The translations under genes were made by a program, and so were the position numbers. Of a stretch of DNA of 14,777 bases, positions 1 to 7,434 are shown piece after piece. How positions within the stretch are numbered: position 1 is the first letter of the stretch; every line of letters starts with the position of its first letter. Under the pieces are notes generated by a model that was given only the letters and a program-made list of their open reading frames with translations, ran no database searches and was not told where the DNA came from. This DNA comes from JBNJDW01 sp051745265 (GTDB lineage: Bacteria; Pseudomonadota; Alphaproteobacteria; Micavibrionales; CSBR16-224). Location of the stretch: positions 1-14,777 of the forward strand of contig JBNJDW010000022.1 of NCBI GenBank assembly GCA_051745265.1. Direction: 5' to 3'.

Positions 1-860
1 GAATCGCCGTGTTTTGCCTGAACGACGGGGGTATCGCATTCACTGCCAAAGACATATTTGGGCAGCATTGGCGGAACATTTTCGTACAAACGGGCGACAT
101 TCGACATGCCCCCGCCCAGAACCACGGTATCCGGGTCCATGATATTGACCATATGGGCAATCACCCGGGCCAGCCGGTCTTCAAAACGGGCCAGATTCTC
201 CAGCGCCGCCGGATCTCCGTCATGCGCAAGGGCGACGATCTCTTCGCTTTTCTTAAAAATGCCGGTCTGGCGTTTATAATCGCGGGCAAAGCCGGTGCCG
301 GAAATCCAGGTTTCATTACAGCCCTTAAAGCCGCAGTAGCAATCATCGGCCTCGGCCAACTCTTCCGATGATATCCATGGCAAAGTGACATGACCGATTT
401 CCCCGGCGACCAGATTACGCCCGTCATGCGCCTGACCGTTCAGGGCAAGACCGCCGCCGCAACCGGTGCCCATAATAATACCCAGAACAAATTTCTGCCC
501 CGCCGCCGCGCCGTCAATGGCCTCAGACACCGCAAGGCAATTCGCATCGTTCGAGCATCGCACCGGCCTTTCAAGGATTTTAGACAAATCATCTTCCAAC
601 GGATGACCGATCAGGCATTGGGTATTGGCATTTTTAACCAGCCGGGTCTGTTTTGAAATGGCGCCGGGAATCCCCACCCCGACCGAACCGCTTTGGCCGA
701 CCGTGGCTTCTGTTTCAACAACCAGCTGGTGAATGGCATTGACGATGTCTTCATAACGTTCCCGCGGGGTGGGCACGCGTTTGCGGAACAGTTCCTCGCC
801 CTGATCAGACAGGGCAATAGATTCAATTTTTGTACCGCCAACGTCAATTCCAATACGCAT
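1..860 (-). CDS. mak: ROK-family sugar kinase, Mak-like fructokinase (3' end cut by window edge)
   Basis: Probably phosphorylates fructose (or a similar hexose) with ATP in the cytoplasm, feeding glycolysis. The N-terminus MRIGIDVGGTKIESIAL is the ROK phosphate-binding motif. SNDANCLAVSEA near residue 102 carries the catalytic Asp. GHVTLPW near residue 157 and CYCGFKGCNETWISGTGF (about 172-190) give the ROK zinc site (His plus three Cys). Late in the gene come NIMDPDTVVLGGGMSN and PKYVFGSECDTPVV. The pattern matches E. coli Mak closely, including the VFG-EC-TPV-HGD ending, so only about 15 residues should be missing at the left edge. I chose the ATG at 860 because AAGGAG lies 8 bases upstream; an in-frame ATG at 866 overlaps the DUF1192 stop (TAATG) but is too close to that ribosome site. 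Likely co-translated with the DUF1192 gene. The exact sugar is inferred from the family. Confidence 0.87.
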   Translation of the reverse strand, partial: MRIGIDVGGTKIESIALSDQGEELFRKRVPTPRERYEDIVNAIHQLVVETEATVGQSGSVGVGIPGAISKQTRLVKNANTQCLIGHPLEDDLSKILERPVRCSNDANCLAVSEAIDGAAAGQKFVLGIIMGTGCGGGLALNGQAHDGRNLVAGEIGHVTLPWISSEELAEADDCYCGFKGCNETWISGTGFARDYKRQTGIFKKSEEIVALAHDGDPAALENLARFEDRLARVIAHMVNIMDPDTVVLGGGMSNVARLYENVPPMLPKYVFGSECDTPVVQAKHGD

Positions 861-865
861 ATCCA

Positions 866-1057
866 TTACTCCTTTGCCTTAAACAGGGAATCCACAGCGG
901 ATTTATGTGCCTGTTTGCGGGTGATTTCAGCCTCTACCCTGATAATTTCAGCGGCAAGATCGGCTTTATAGTCTTCCAGTTCACTGACCGACAGGCTATC
1001 CAATACACGCGGTTTTGCCTTTTTGGTTTTTGGGTCAAGATCATTATCCAGAAACAT
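866..1057 (-). CDS. DUF1192-family small coiled-coil protein
   Basis: A 63-residue protein matching the alphaproteobacterial DUF1192 pattern: a short acidic/basic N-terminal segment, then LDSLSVSELEDYKADLAAEI, a helical stretch with heptad-like spacing (AAEIIRVEAEITRKQAHK), and the family-like ending SAVDSLFK. Function is unknown. There is no signal peptide or membrane segment, so it is probably cytoplasmic and may dimerise through the helix. The ATG at 1057 is preferred over a TTG at 1075 because GGAG lies 9 bases before it and the family is normally about 60 residues. Its stop codon abuts and nearly overlaps the kinase start, suggesting translational coupling. Only 40 bases separate its start from the divergent quinone oxidoreductase, so the two promoters must be packed together or lie inside the opposing genes. 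Confidence 0.82.
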   Translation of the reverse strand: MFLDNDLDPKTKKAKPRVLDSLSVSELEDYKADLAAEIIRVEAEITRKQAHKSAVDSLFKAKE

Positions 1058-1097
1058 GTTACGATACTCCGTCAAATAAAGGGTAGAGAATTATATC

Positions 1098-2096
1098 ATG
1101 CAAAATCTTCCAAAAACAATGCGTGCTGTTCATATTGATAACCCGGGGCCGGAGTCACGGCTGGTTCTGAAAGACACGCCGATACCAAAACCGCAGCCGG
1201 GGGAGGCCCTGATCAAAATCCATGCCGCCGGTATTAACCGGCCTGACCTGTTTCAGCGCCTCGGCAATTATCCGCCGCCCGCCGGAGTCACCGAGATTCC
1301 CGGTCTTGAAATTGCCGGTGAAATCATCCGTGATGCCAGTGGACGGTATAACCAGGGCGATAAAGTCATCGCCCTCCTGGCCGGTGGCGGCTATGCCGAA
1401 TATGCCGCCGCCCCGCTGGAACAGATCCTGCCCCTGCCCGCGCCGGATATGCCGATGACTGTCGCCGCGGGGATTCCTGAGACCTTTTTTACCGTCTGGA
1501 CCAATCTGTTTGACAGCGGCCAATTAAAATCCGGCGAAACCGTGCTGATTCATGGCGGGTCCTCCGGCATCGGCACGACCGCCATCCAAATCGCCCGCCT
1601 GTTTGACTGCACGGTGATCATTACCGCCGGCAGTGATGAAAAATGCAGCGCCTGCCGAAAACTGGGCGCCGATCACGCAATTAATTATAAAACGCAGGAT
1701 TTTGTCAGTGAGATTAAAACCCTGACTGATAACCGCGGCGTTGATCTGGTGCTGGATATGGTCGGCGGCGATTATCTGCGCCGCAATGTGCAATCACTGG
1801 CCCCCTTTGGCCGCCATGTCAGTATCGCCAGCCTGAACGGCAAAATTGGCGAGGTTGAGATTTTCCGCGTCATGAAAAACCGGCTGACGCTGACGGGATC
1901 GACTTTGCGGGCGCGCAGCCCGGCTGAAAAAGGCCGGATCGCTGCTGCCTTACAGGAAAATATCTGGCCGGCGCTGGCCGAGGGGCGGATCCGCCCGGTG
2001 ATTGATTCCGTTTATGATTTTGACGATGTTGCGCGCGCCCATAGCCGGATGCAGGACGGCGGCCATATCGGTAAAATCATCCTGTCCGTGCAATAG
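1098..2096 (+). CDS. NAD(P)H:quinone oxidoreductase, PIG3/zinc-free MDR type
   Basis: A 332-residue medium-chain dehydrogenase/reductase of the zinc-independent quinone oxidoreductase type, close to the PIG3 subgroup. It probably reduces quinones or other electrophilic carbonyls with NADPH in the cytoplasm. The GroES-like N-terminal domain holds AAGINRPDLFQRLGNYPPP, characteristic of the PIG3 group. The Rossmann domain starts near residue 148 with ETVLIHGGSSGIGTTAIQIA, the nucleotide-binding loop. DNRGVDLVLDMVGGDYL and the ending RAHSRMQDGGHIGKIIL are also typical. The Cys/His zinc ligands of alcohol dehydrogenases are absent. Start 1098 has AGAG about 9 bases upstream; a second in-frame ATG at 1119 has no ribosome site. 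It is head-to-head with DUF1192 and followed after 143 bases by trcR. Confidence 0.9.
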   Translation: MQNLPKTMRAVHIDNPGPESRLVLKDTPIPKPQPGEALIKIHAAGINRPDLFQRLGNYPPPAGVTEIPGLEIAGEIIRDASGRYNQGDKVIALLAGGGYAEYAAAPLEQILPLPAPDMPMTVAAGIPETFFTVWTNLFDSGQLKSGETVLIHGGSSGIGTTAIQIARLFDCTVIITAGSDEKCSACRKLGADHAINYKTQDFVSEIKTLTDNRGVDLVLDMVGGDYLRRNVQSLAPFGRHVSIASLNGKIGEVEIFRVMKNRLTLTGSTLRARSPAEKGRIAAALQENIWPALAEGRIRPVIDSVYDFDDVARAHSRMQDGGHIGKIILSVQ

Positions 2097-2167
2097 AACT
2101 GGACAAAATGCCGCTGTCATGCCATATTACTCTAAATTTCCGGTTATTAAGTAGAATACGCTGCCGG

Positions 2168-2202
2168 GGTCACTTGAAACAAGAGTGACCACACTGTACT
2201 AA
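2168..2202 (+). promoter_or_regulatory. Inverted repeat overlapping a possible trcR promoter
   Basis: A perfect 7-base inverted repeat, GGTCACT (2168-2174) and AGTGACC (2184-2190), is separated by 9 bases. The left arm runs into TTGAAA (2174-2179), a fair -35 hexamer. TACTAA (2197-2202) lies 17 bases further as a weak -10. An operator over the -35 is one reading. The hairpin has no T-run directly after it, so it is a poor terminator for the upstream oxidoreductase. Seen by eye only. Confidence 0.35.
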
Positions 2203-2239
2203 CTTATGCTTTTTTTAAACACCCAAAGGGAGACTCGAT

Positions 2240-2827
2240 ATGGCACAACCCCTTATGCCAAAGGCAACAGCTGTATGGCTGATTGAAAACACCACCCTGA
2301 CCTTTAACCAGATCGCCAGCTTCACAGGCCTGCATGAACTGGAAATTCAGGCGCTGGCAGATGGCGAAGTCGGCAGCGGCATGGTCGGATCAAACCCGGT
2401 CCTGCACCATGAACTGACCAGCGACGAAATCAAACGCTGCGAAGACGACAGCACGGCCCGTCTGCAAATGCTCAAAAGCAATCTGCCGTCACCGAAATCC
2501 CGGTCCAAAGGCCCTAAATACACACCGATTTCCAAACGCGGTGATAAGCCCGATGCGATTGCCTTTCTATTGAAAAACAATCCGGAGCTGGCCGATTCAC
2601 AGATCGTCAAGCTGATCGGTACGACCAAAAACACCATCAATGCCGTGCGTGAACGCACCCATGCCGATATGGCGAATATCAAGGCCAAGGACCCGGTTAT
2701 TCTGGGCCTGTGTTCACAAACCGAGCTGAACGCCGCCATTGAAAAGGCCCATAAAAAGGCCGGCACATCGCCCAAGAAAGATGATGCCGATGATGCTGTA
2801 TCACAGGCTTCGGGATCCGGCGCATAA
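2240..2827 (+). CDS. trcR: TrcR/DUF1013-family transcriptional regulator
   Basis: A 195-residue protein of the alphaproteobacterial DUF1013 family, named in reference annotation as the cell-cycle transcriptional regulator TrcR. The opening MAQPLMPKATAVWLIENT and the core YTPISKRGDKPDAIAFLLKN are family hallmarks. Two helix-turn-helix-like units are visible. Residues about 5-42 contain LTFNQIASFTGLHELEIQAL. Residues about 100-141 contain DSQIVKLIGTTKNTINAVRE followed by RTH. The ending DPVILGLCSQTELNAAIEKA is typical, then comes a low-complexity Lys/Asp/Ser tail that is probably disordered. AGGGAG sits 7 bases before the ATG. It has its own upstream region with an inverted repeat and a strong terminator downstream, so it is probably a single-gene unit. 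The family identity is secure; the regulatory role here is carried over from the family name. Confidence 0.88.
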   Translation: MAQPLMPKATAVWLIENTTLTFNQIASFTGLHELEIQALADGEVGSGMVGSNPVLHHELTSDEIKRCEDDSTARLQMLKSNLPSPKSRSKGPKYTPISKRGDKPDAIAFLLKNNPELADSQIVKLIGTTKNTINAVRERTHADMANIKAKDPVILGLCSQTELNAAIEKAHKKAGTSPKKDDADDAVSQASGSGA

Positions 2828-2850
2828 CCGCCTTTCAGATCATCAGATAC

Positions 2851-2887
2851 AAGAAGGCCCGGTATAACAACCGGGCCTTCTTTTTTT
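2851..2887 (+). terminator. Rho-independent terminator after trcR
   Basis: GAAGGCCCGG (2853-2862) pairs perfectly with CCGGGCCTTC (2871-2880) around an 8-base loop, and seven T's follow (2881-2887). AA at 2851-2852 can extend the stem with the first two T's. It lies 24 bases after the trcR stop. On the opposite strand the stem is followed by only two T's, so it should work mainly rightward, although the converging YdcH-like gene ends just 19 bases away. Confidence 0.93.
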
Positions 2888-2905
2888 GCTGTAATTTTAA
2901 ATAAA

Positions 2906-3070
2906 TCAGGCGTGCATCGCGCGCATCTCGTCTTTCAGCCTGAGCTTCTGACGCTTAAGCGTACTGATCGTCGCGGGATCAGCCGAAGGATGAATAAGCT
3001 CTCTATGAATCTGCTCTTCGGTTTTGGCGTGGCGTTGCTCCAGTGACTTGAGACGGTTATCAAGACTCAT
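2906..3070 (-). CDS. YdcH/DUF465-family small protein
   Basis: A 54-residue protein translated from the reverse strand. It begins MSLDNRLKSLEQRHAKTEEQ and ends with LKRQKLRLKDEMRAMHA. The two charged helices joined by a short HPSADPAT turn, and the LKRQKLRLKDE motif, are the signature of the DUF465/YdcH family. These small helical-hairpin proteins are common in proteobacteria and have no firm function. AAGGAG lies 6 bases before the ATG, a strong ribosome site. No signal peptide or membrane segment is seen. Its 3' end converges on the trcR terminator. Upstream, an AT-rich gap of 112 bases separates it from the same-strand dipeptidase gene. That gap holds a loose inverted repeat, ACCAGT (3127-3132) with ACTGGT (3152-3157), but no convincing promoter. 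Confidence 0.85.
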   Translation of the reverse strand: MSLDNRLKSLEQRHAKTEEQIHRELIHPSADPATISTLKRQKLRLKDEMRAMHA

Positions 3071-3182
3071 GTAATTCTCCTTCAATTTTTCAGGTTTTCA
3101 CGTGCACTATCCTTCTATGATAGTCGACCAGTCCTTTTTATATTATTAACAACTGGTAAAAAATCCATGTTTTATGGTAAAA

Positions 3183-3878
3183 CTATGCCAAAAAAAGCAT
3201 TTTTTTATCTTCCGGCAGGTCGGCATCATATAAGGGCGCAAATTGATTGCTGTAATCGGGCATAAAACGAAAATCCCACCATTCCTGCGGCAAGGGCAGC
3301 AATGCGTGCCCGGCGTGTTTGGCCGCACGCAGCATGGCGCGCTCCAGAATTTGGCGGTTGTTCAGAATATCGGGATGAAAATCCGTATAATCCCGCGCCG
3401 CCGGATTACAGGCCGGGTCCGTCGTAAAATAATCAAACCGCGTGCCCATATCGATTTCATCGCCATTGGCATCAATCAGGATAATATCAATGGCCATGCC
3501 GCGCGGATGACCACCCATACCCGGCGGCGATAACAACCGGTCCGGCGCGTCACACCAATGCGGGTTAGCTTTGACAATGTCGGTCTGCTGCATTTTTTCC
3601 TGCGCTTCACAGACACGCAGGGAATCCTTGATTTCAAAAAGATAGCCGGTTTCGGCATAACAGATTTGCGCGGCGGCGATGGTAATATCAAACAAATCGC
3701 GATGGCACCATAATTTGGCCGCCGGCTTGTAAAGCGCGGTTTTAAATATATTATCTTTATGGTCAGGCCGGGCATAGACCAGATCAACACGGAGCGGCAG
3801 CGCCGCGCCCAGATCATCAAAACAGCGCAGATCATCGGGCGAAATCTGCTGCCGGGGGATTGATGATGCCTTTGTCAT
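3183..3878 (-). CDS. ddpX: D-Ala-D-Ala dipeptidase, VanX/DdpX type (M15D), with altered zinc ligand
   Basis: A 231-residue member of peptidase family M15D. Relatives split D-Ala-D-Ala, either to recycle cell-wall dipeptides (DdpX) or to resist vancomycin (VanX). The motif GGHPRGMAIDIILID supplies His124 and Asp131, matching the first two VanX zinc ligands (H-x6-D). KDSLRV places Arg88 at the substrate-binding arginine. MGTRFDYF is the usual following block. PQEWWDFRF places Glu199 at the catalytic base, but the third zinc ligand, His in VanX (EWWHF), is Asp202 here (codon GAT). Asp can bind zinc, so this may be a subgroup feature rather than loss of activity. There is no signal peptide, so it is cytoplasmic like DdpX. 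AAAGGG lies 8 bases before the start. It is divergent from a peptide ABC operon across 96 bases, which supports a peptidoglycan-peptide role and not antibiotic resistance. Confidence 0.85.
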   Translation of the reverse strand: MTKASSIPRQQISPDDLRCFDDLGAALPLRVDLVYARPDHKDNIFKTALYKPAAKLWCHRDLFDITIAAAQICYAETGYLFEIKDSLRVCEAQEKMQQTDIVKANPHWCDAPDRLLSPPGMGGHPRGMAIDIILIDANGDEIDMGTRFDYFTTDPACNPAARDYTDFHPDILNNRQILERAMLRAAKHAGHALLPLPQEWWDFRFMPDYSNQFAPLYDADLPEDKKMLFLA

Positions 3879-3924
3879 GGATTAGACCCTTTCTTCTGCG
3901 CGCAAAGCCTGTAAAATACTATCA

Positions 3925-3941
3925 GGTCAATATATGTGACC
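3925..3941. promoter_or_regulatory. Operator-like palindrome between ddpX and the peptide operon
   Basis: GGTCA (3925-3929) and TGACC (3937-3941) form a 5-base inverted repeat with a 7-base AT-rich centre. It sits in the middle of the 96-base divergent intergenic region, where one regulator could control both directions. TAAAAT at 3912-3917 is a possible rightward -10. The reverse-strand TTGACC that overlaps the left arm could be a leftward -35, but no good partner follows it. The same GGTCA/TGACC arms, with wider spacing, occur before trcR. Confidence 0.3.
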
Positions 3942-3974
3942 AAAGACTGCACATAAAGACAATCGGAAAATTTT

Positions 3975-5705
3975 ATGCCGCGCAAATTATTTGATTTCAC
4001 ATTGATGCTGACTCTGGTCCTGGGCCTCAGCTTCAGTCTGGTGCTGGGGCTGGTTTCAAGCCCGCTGGCCGATACGCGTGAATCTGCAGCGCCGGCCAAA
4101 AAAACGCTGAGGATCGGCATCACCCAATATCCATCGACCCTGCATCCGATGATCGATTCCATGCTGGCCAAAACCTATGTTAATGCCCTGCGCCTGCGGC
4201 CCCTGACCATCCATGACCCGGACTGGACGCCGATCTGTATGCTGTGCACCGAACTGCCAAGTTTTGACAATGGCCGCGCCGAACATGTCACGCTGGCGGA
4301 TGGCACCGAAACGGTAAAGGCCCGCTATACCCTGCACGCTGACGCCACCTGGGGCGACGGCACCCCGGTGACCAGTGATGATGTTTTATTCTCCTGGCAG
4401 GTCGGCAAACATGATCAGACCGGCGTGTCCAATTTTGAACTTTATGCCAAGGATATTATCGCCATCGACAAGATTGATGATAAAAATTTCACTATCACCT
4501 TTGATAAGGAAAGCTGCGATTTTGCCATCATCAGTGATTTTAACATCCTGCCCGCCCATATTGAGCGCGAAGCTTTTGAAGCCGACCCGGCCCAATACAA
4601 AACCGCCAGCCTGTATGACTCTGACCCGACCCATCCCGGTCTGGGCTATGGCCCTTATAAAATCAGCAAGCTGCGGCCCGGTCAGGGGTTTACCCTGACC
4701 CGCAATCCGACCTGGTGGGGCAAAGACCCTGTCTTTGATGAAATCCGCGTTGTCGTCATTGAAAATTCCGGCGCGCTGACAGCCCAGCTGCTGGCCGGCC
4801 AGATTGATATGATCGCAGGGGAGCTCGGCCTGACGCTGGATCAGGCGCTGGCCTTTGAAGACCGGCTGGAACGCCAGCGACCGGGGCAGTATCGGATATT
4901 ATATAAATCGGGGCTGGTCTATGAACATATTGATATCAATCATGACAATCCCGATCTGCAGGATCCCCGGGTCCGGCAGGCTTTGCTGTATGGCACCAAC
5001 CGCGACGGCATATCCGAACAATTATTCGATGGCCGGCAACCGGTCGCCCACAGCAATATCAACCCGCTGGATCAGGTCTATAGCGACAGTGTTAAAAAAT
5101 ACCCCTACAACCCTGACAAAGCCGAAACGCTTTTGGAGGCGGCCGGCTGGAGTCTGGCGGAGGACGGCTTTCGTTATAACACCGATGGCGAAAAACTGGA
5201 ACTGACCCAGATCACCACCGCCGGTAACAAAACGCGGGAGATGATTCAGCAGGCCATCCAGTCAGACTGGAAAAAAATCGGCGTTGACAGCAGCATTCAA
5301 AATCAGGCGCCGCGCGTGCTGTTCGGCCAGACCACCCGCGAACGCAAATTCGAAGACACCACCATGTATGCCTGGATGAGCGCCCCGCAAAGCATACCGC
5401 GGACAACGCTGCATTCCTCGATGATCCCAACAGCCGATAATAATTACGCCGGGCAGAATTATCCCGGTTATCAGAACGCGCGCATGGATCAGATTCTCGA
5501 TGATCTGGAAACCGTCTGCGCGCCCAAGGCCAATCTCGCCCTGTGGCAGGAATTACAGGATATTTATGCCGATGATCTGCCGGCGCTGCCGCTGTTTTTC
5601 CGGTCCGAAAGTCATATTATTCCAACATGGCTTGAAAATATCCGCCCGACCGGGCATCAATACCCGACAACCTATTGGATTGAAAACTGGAGCCTGAACC
5701 CATGA
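3975..5705 (+). CDS. Peptide ABC transporter substrate-binding protein (SBP_bac_5 family)
   Basis: A 576-residue periplasmic binding protein for peptides, of the DppA/OppA class. Residues 1-35 form a Sec signal peptide: basic start MPRKLF, a long hydrophobic core rich in Leu, then a likely cleavage around SSPLADTRESA. There is no lipobox Cys, so it should be soluble. The mature part begins KKTLRIGITQYPSTLHPMID, a usual SBP_bac_5 opening. ATWGDGTPVTSDDVLFSWQV is the family signature region. GYGPYKISKLRPGQ followed by TRNPTWWGKDPVFDEI is the classic lobe-I motif, and LLAGQIDMI follows. Length is ordinary for the family. GGA lies 7 bases before the ATG. The stop overlaps the next start (ATGA), so the operon is translationally coupled. 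The adjacent DdpX-like enzyme suggests D-Ala-containing or murein peptides as ligand; this is inference. Confidence 0.92.
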   Translation: MPRKLFDFTLMLTLVLGLSFSLVLGLVSSPLADTRESAAPAKKTLRIGITQYPSTLHPMIDSMLAKTYVNALRLRPLTIHDPDWTPICMLCTELPSFDNGRAEHVTLADGTETVKARYTLHADATWGDGTPVTSDDVLFSWQVGKHDQTGVSNFELYAKDIIAIDKIDDKNFTITFDKESCDFAIISDFNILPAHIEREAFEADPAQYKTASLYDSDPTHPGLGYGPYKISKLRPGQGFTLTRNPTWWGKDPVFDEIRVVVIENSGALTAQLLAGQIDMIAGELGLTLDQALAFEDRLERQRPGQYRILYKSGLVYEHIDINHDNPDLQDPRVRQALLYGTNRDGISEQLFDGRQPVAHSNINPLDQVYSDSVKKYPYNPDKAETLLEAAGWSLAEDGFRYNTDGEKLELTQITTAGNKTREMIQQAIQSDWKKIGVDSSIQNQAPRVLFGQTTRERKFEDTTMYAWMSAPQSIPRTTLHSSMIPTADNNYAGQNYPGYQNARMDQILDDLETVCAPKANLALWQELQDIYADDLPALPLFFRSESHIIPTWLENIRPTGHQYPTTYWIENWSLNP

Positions 5706-6466
5706 GCCTGCTACCCAAAAAAGATGACGGTACCGTTGATGTAAAATCAATGTGGGAGGTCAAACTGCTGCGCGGCATTGCCCTGTTCTTTATTTATATC
5801 CTGTTCGCGATGTATGTACTGGCCGCCGTGCCGTCGGCGTGGAACTGGGCCCAGCTGAAATGGTATACGCAGGATTTTAAAATCGAAACACTGGCTGAAA
5901 CCGTGCCCGAGTTTATCGACAAAGACAAAGAACGTCTGGCCATGACCCTGATTAGCCTCTACCCAATCGAGCGGACCGATGAAATTGCCAAGATACTGGC
6001 ACCATCAAGCGTCCATCTGGATGCCCGGTATTTCTTTTCCATCAGCAATAATTACTATCAGCTGGGCAATATGGAAGAAGCCCGGTTCTGGCACACGCTG
6101 GGCCGCTTCCGGCTGCGGTATGATGCGGTGCGCTGCGATTATGAGCTGGCCGATCAAATGGCCGATAGTTTCATAGAATTTGTCGCCGACCCCGAATTGA
6201 TGGATGACCTGCAAAGCAATCCCGGTGACCTGAATAAACGCCTGACCCGCGTGCTGGAATGGGATGATAAATATCCGCCACAGAATGATCCGGGTTATTT
6301 CTGCAACTATATCAGACGGGTTAAGGGGCTGAGCAGACTCGAGATTCTGGACGAAGACCTCTGGCCGGATATGCATACACTGCTCCGCATGAATGCCGAG
6401 GACTTCCTCCGCGAATCCGAAACAGGCGAAGAACCATCCGCAGAAGAAGCAGAAGGGTCTGAATAA
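5702..6466 (+). CDS. Unrecognised membrane-anchored helical (TPR-like) protein in the peptide operon
   Basis: A 254-residue protein I cannot assign to a family. A charged N-terminus (about 1-24) is followed by one strong membrane helix (about 25-43, LRGIALFFIYILFAMYVLAA). The remainder is soluble, helix-rich and acidic. Residues about 100-140 (YFFSISNNYYQLGNMEEARF and the following WHTLGRFRLRY) look like one TPR-style helix pair, and the tail is very acidic (GEEPSAEEAEGSE). Whether the soluble part faces the periplasm or cytoplasm is not decidable by eye; the positive charges before the helix are mixed with acidic ones. It overlaps the binding protein by four bases (ATGA) and dppB by one (TAATG), so it is made in step with the transporter. 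Standard Dpp/Opp operons have no such gene. It could be an assembly or docking factor for the permease. Confidence 0.8.
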   Translation: MSLLPKKDDGTVDVKSMWEVKLLRGIALFFIYILFAMYVLAAVPSAWNWAQLKWYTQDFKIETLAETVPEFIDKDKERLAMTLISLYPIERTDEIAKILAPSSVHLDARYFFSISNNYYQLGNMEEARFWHTLGRFRLRYDAVRCDYELADQMADSFIEFVADPELMDDLQSNPGDLNKRLTRVLEWDDKYPPQNDPGYFCNYIRRVKGLSRLEILDEDLWPDMHTLLRMNAEDFLRESETGEEPSAEEAEGSE

Positions 6467-7434
6467 TGCCCGCCTATCTGCTCTCCCGCGTCTTACAGGC
6501 CGGTGTTGTTCTTTTCCTGATGTCGTTCCTGTCTTATATCCTGATTGGCCTCATGCCCGGAGATCCGATTGATATCATGCTGGCCGCCAATCCCGAAGCC
6601 ACGGCTGAGGACGCCGCCCGCCTGCGCGCCGCTTATGGGCTGGATCAACCGCTGATCAGCCGCTACTGGCAATGGCTGTCCGATGCCCTGCATGGCGATT
6701 TTGGCTATAGCCGCCTGTTTTCGCAACCGGTCAGTGATCTGTTGTTCTCGCGCATGGGCTATTCACTGGTCCTGATCGGGTTATCCCTGCTGCTCGCCCT
6801 GATCATCGCCCTGCCCGCCGGTATCTATGCCGCTTACCGTAAGGATTCTCTGGCCGACCGGTTGATCAACCTGACCTGTTTTGCCGGGATATCGGTGCCG
6901 CCGTTCTGGCTGGCGCTGCTGCTGATCAGCCTGTTTGCCGTCACGCTGGGCTGGCTGCCCGCCGGCGGCTATGCGCTGGATGAAGAGGCCGGTATCTGGG
7001 TTACCCTCCAGTTTCTGGCCCTGCCGGTTTTGACCTTAAGTCTGGCGACCATTGCCGGTTATACCCGTTATATCAGATCGGCGATGATCGAAAGCCTGCA
7101 ACAGGACCATATCCGCACCGCCCGCGCCAAAGGCTGCAGCGAACGCGCTGTGGTCCTGCGTCACGGTCTGCGCGCCGCGCTGCCGCCGGTGGTCACCGTT
7201 TTATCACTTGATTTCGGCACCCTGTTTGGCGGCGCGCTGATTACCGAAACCGTCTTTGCCCGCCCGGGGATGGGCAAACTGATTTATGATGCCATTCTGG
7301 GCAATGATTATAACCTGGCCCTATTATCGCTGTTAACAGTCACGGTGATGATCCTCATCGGCAATCTTTTGGCCGATCTGTCCTATGCCTGGTTGGATCC
7401 GCGGATTTCTCTGGATAAAAAGGAGGACGCATGA
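6466..7434 (+). CDS. dppB: Peptide ABC transporter permease, DppB type
   Basis: A 322-residue inner-membrane permease, one half of the channel for peptide import. The opening AYLLSRVLQAGVVLFLMSFL followed by LIGLMPGDPID is the conserved first membrane helix and periplasmic GDP motif of DppB/OppB proteins. RAAYGLDQPLISRYWQWL and GDFGYSR also match. About six membrane segments are visible, with AGISVPPFWLALLLISLFAV in the middle. The EAA loop that docks the ATPase is at about 205-240 (HIRTARAKGCSERAVVLRHG). The C-terminus has TETVFARPGMGKLIYDAI, typical of the family. Its start overlaps the preceding stop and its stop overlaps dppC (ATGA). Length is normal. Confidence 0.94.
   Translation: MPAYLLSRVLQAGVVLFLMSFLSYILIGLMPGDPIDIMLAANPEATAEDAARLRAAYGLDQPLISRYWQWLSDALHGDFGYSRLFSQPVSDLLFSRMGYSLVLIGLSLLLALIIALPAGIYAAYRKDSLADRLINLTCFAGISVPPFWLALLLISLFAVTLGWLPAGGYALDEEAGIWVTLQFLALPVLTLSLATIAGYTRYIRSAMIESLQQDHIRTARAKGCSERAVVLRHGLRAALPPVVTVLSLDFGTLFGGALITETVFARPGMGKLIYDAILGNDYNLALLSLLTVTVMILIGNLLADLSYAWLDPRISLDKKEDA

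Noticed and set aside
1058..1075. TTG-start extension of the DUF1192 protein (6 extra residues)
   Set aside because: The downstream ATG at 1057 has GGAG at good spacing and gives the usual family length.
3146..3182. CCAT/ATGG mini-hairpin followed by T's, as a terminator after the dipeptidase gene
   Set aside because: The stem is only four base pairs, too weak to call.
3190..3206. A7-GCA-T7 perfect inverted repeat
   Set aside because: It lies in the last codons of the dipeptidase gene (KKMLF), has only A-T pairs and a 3-base loop, and is too weak for an intrinsic terminator.
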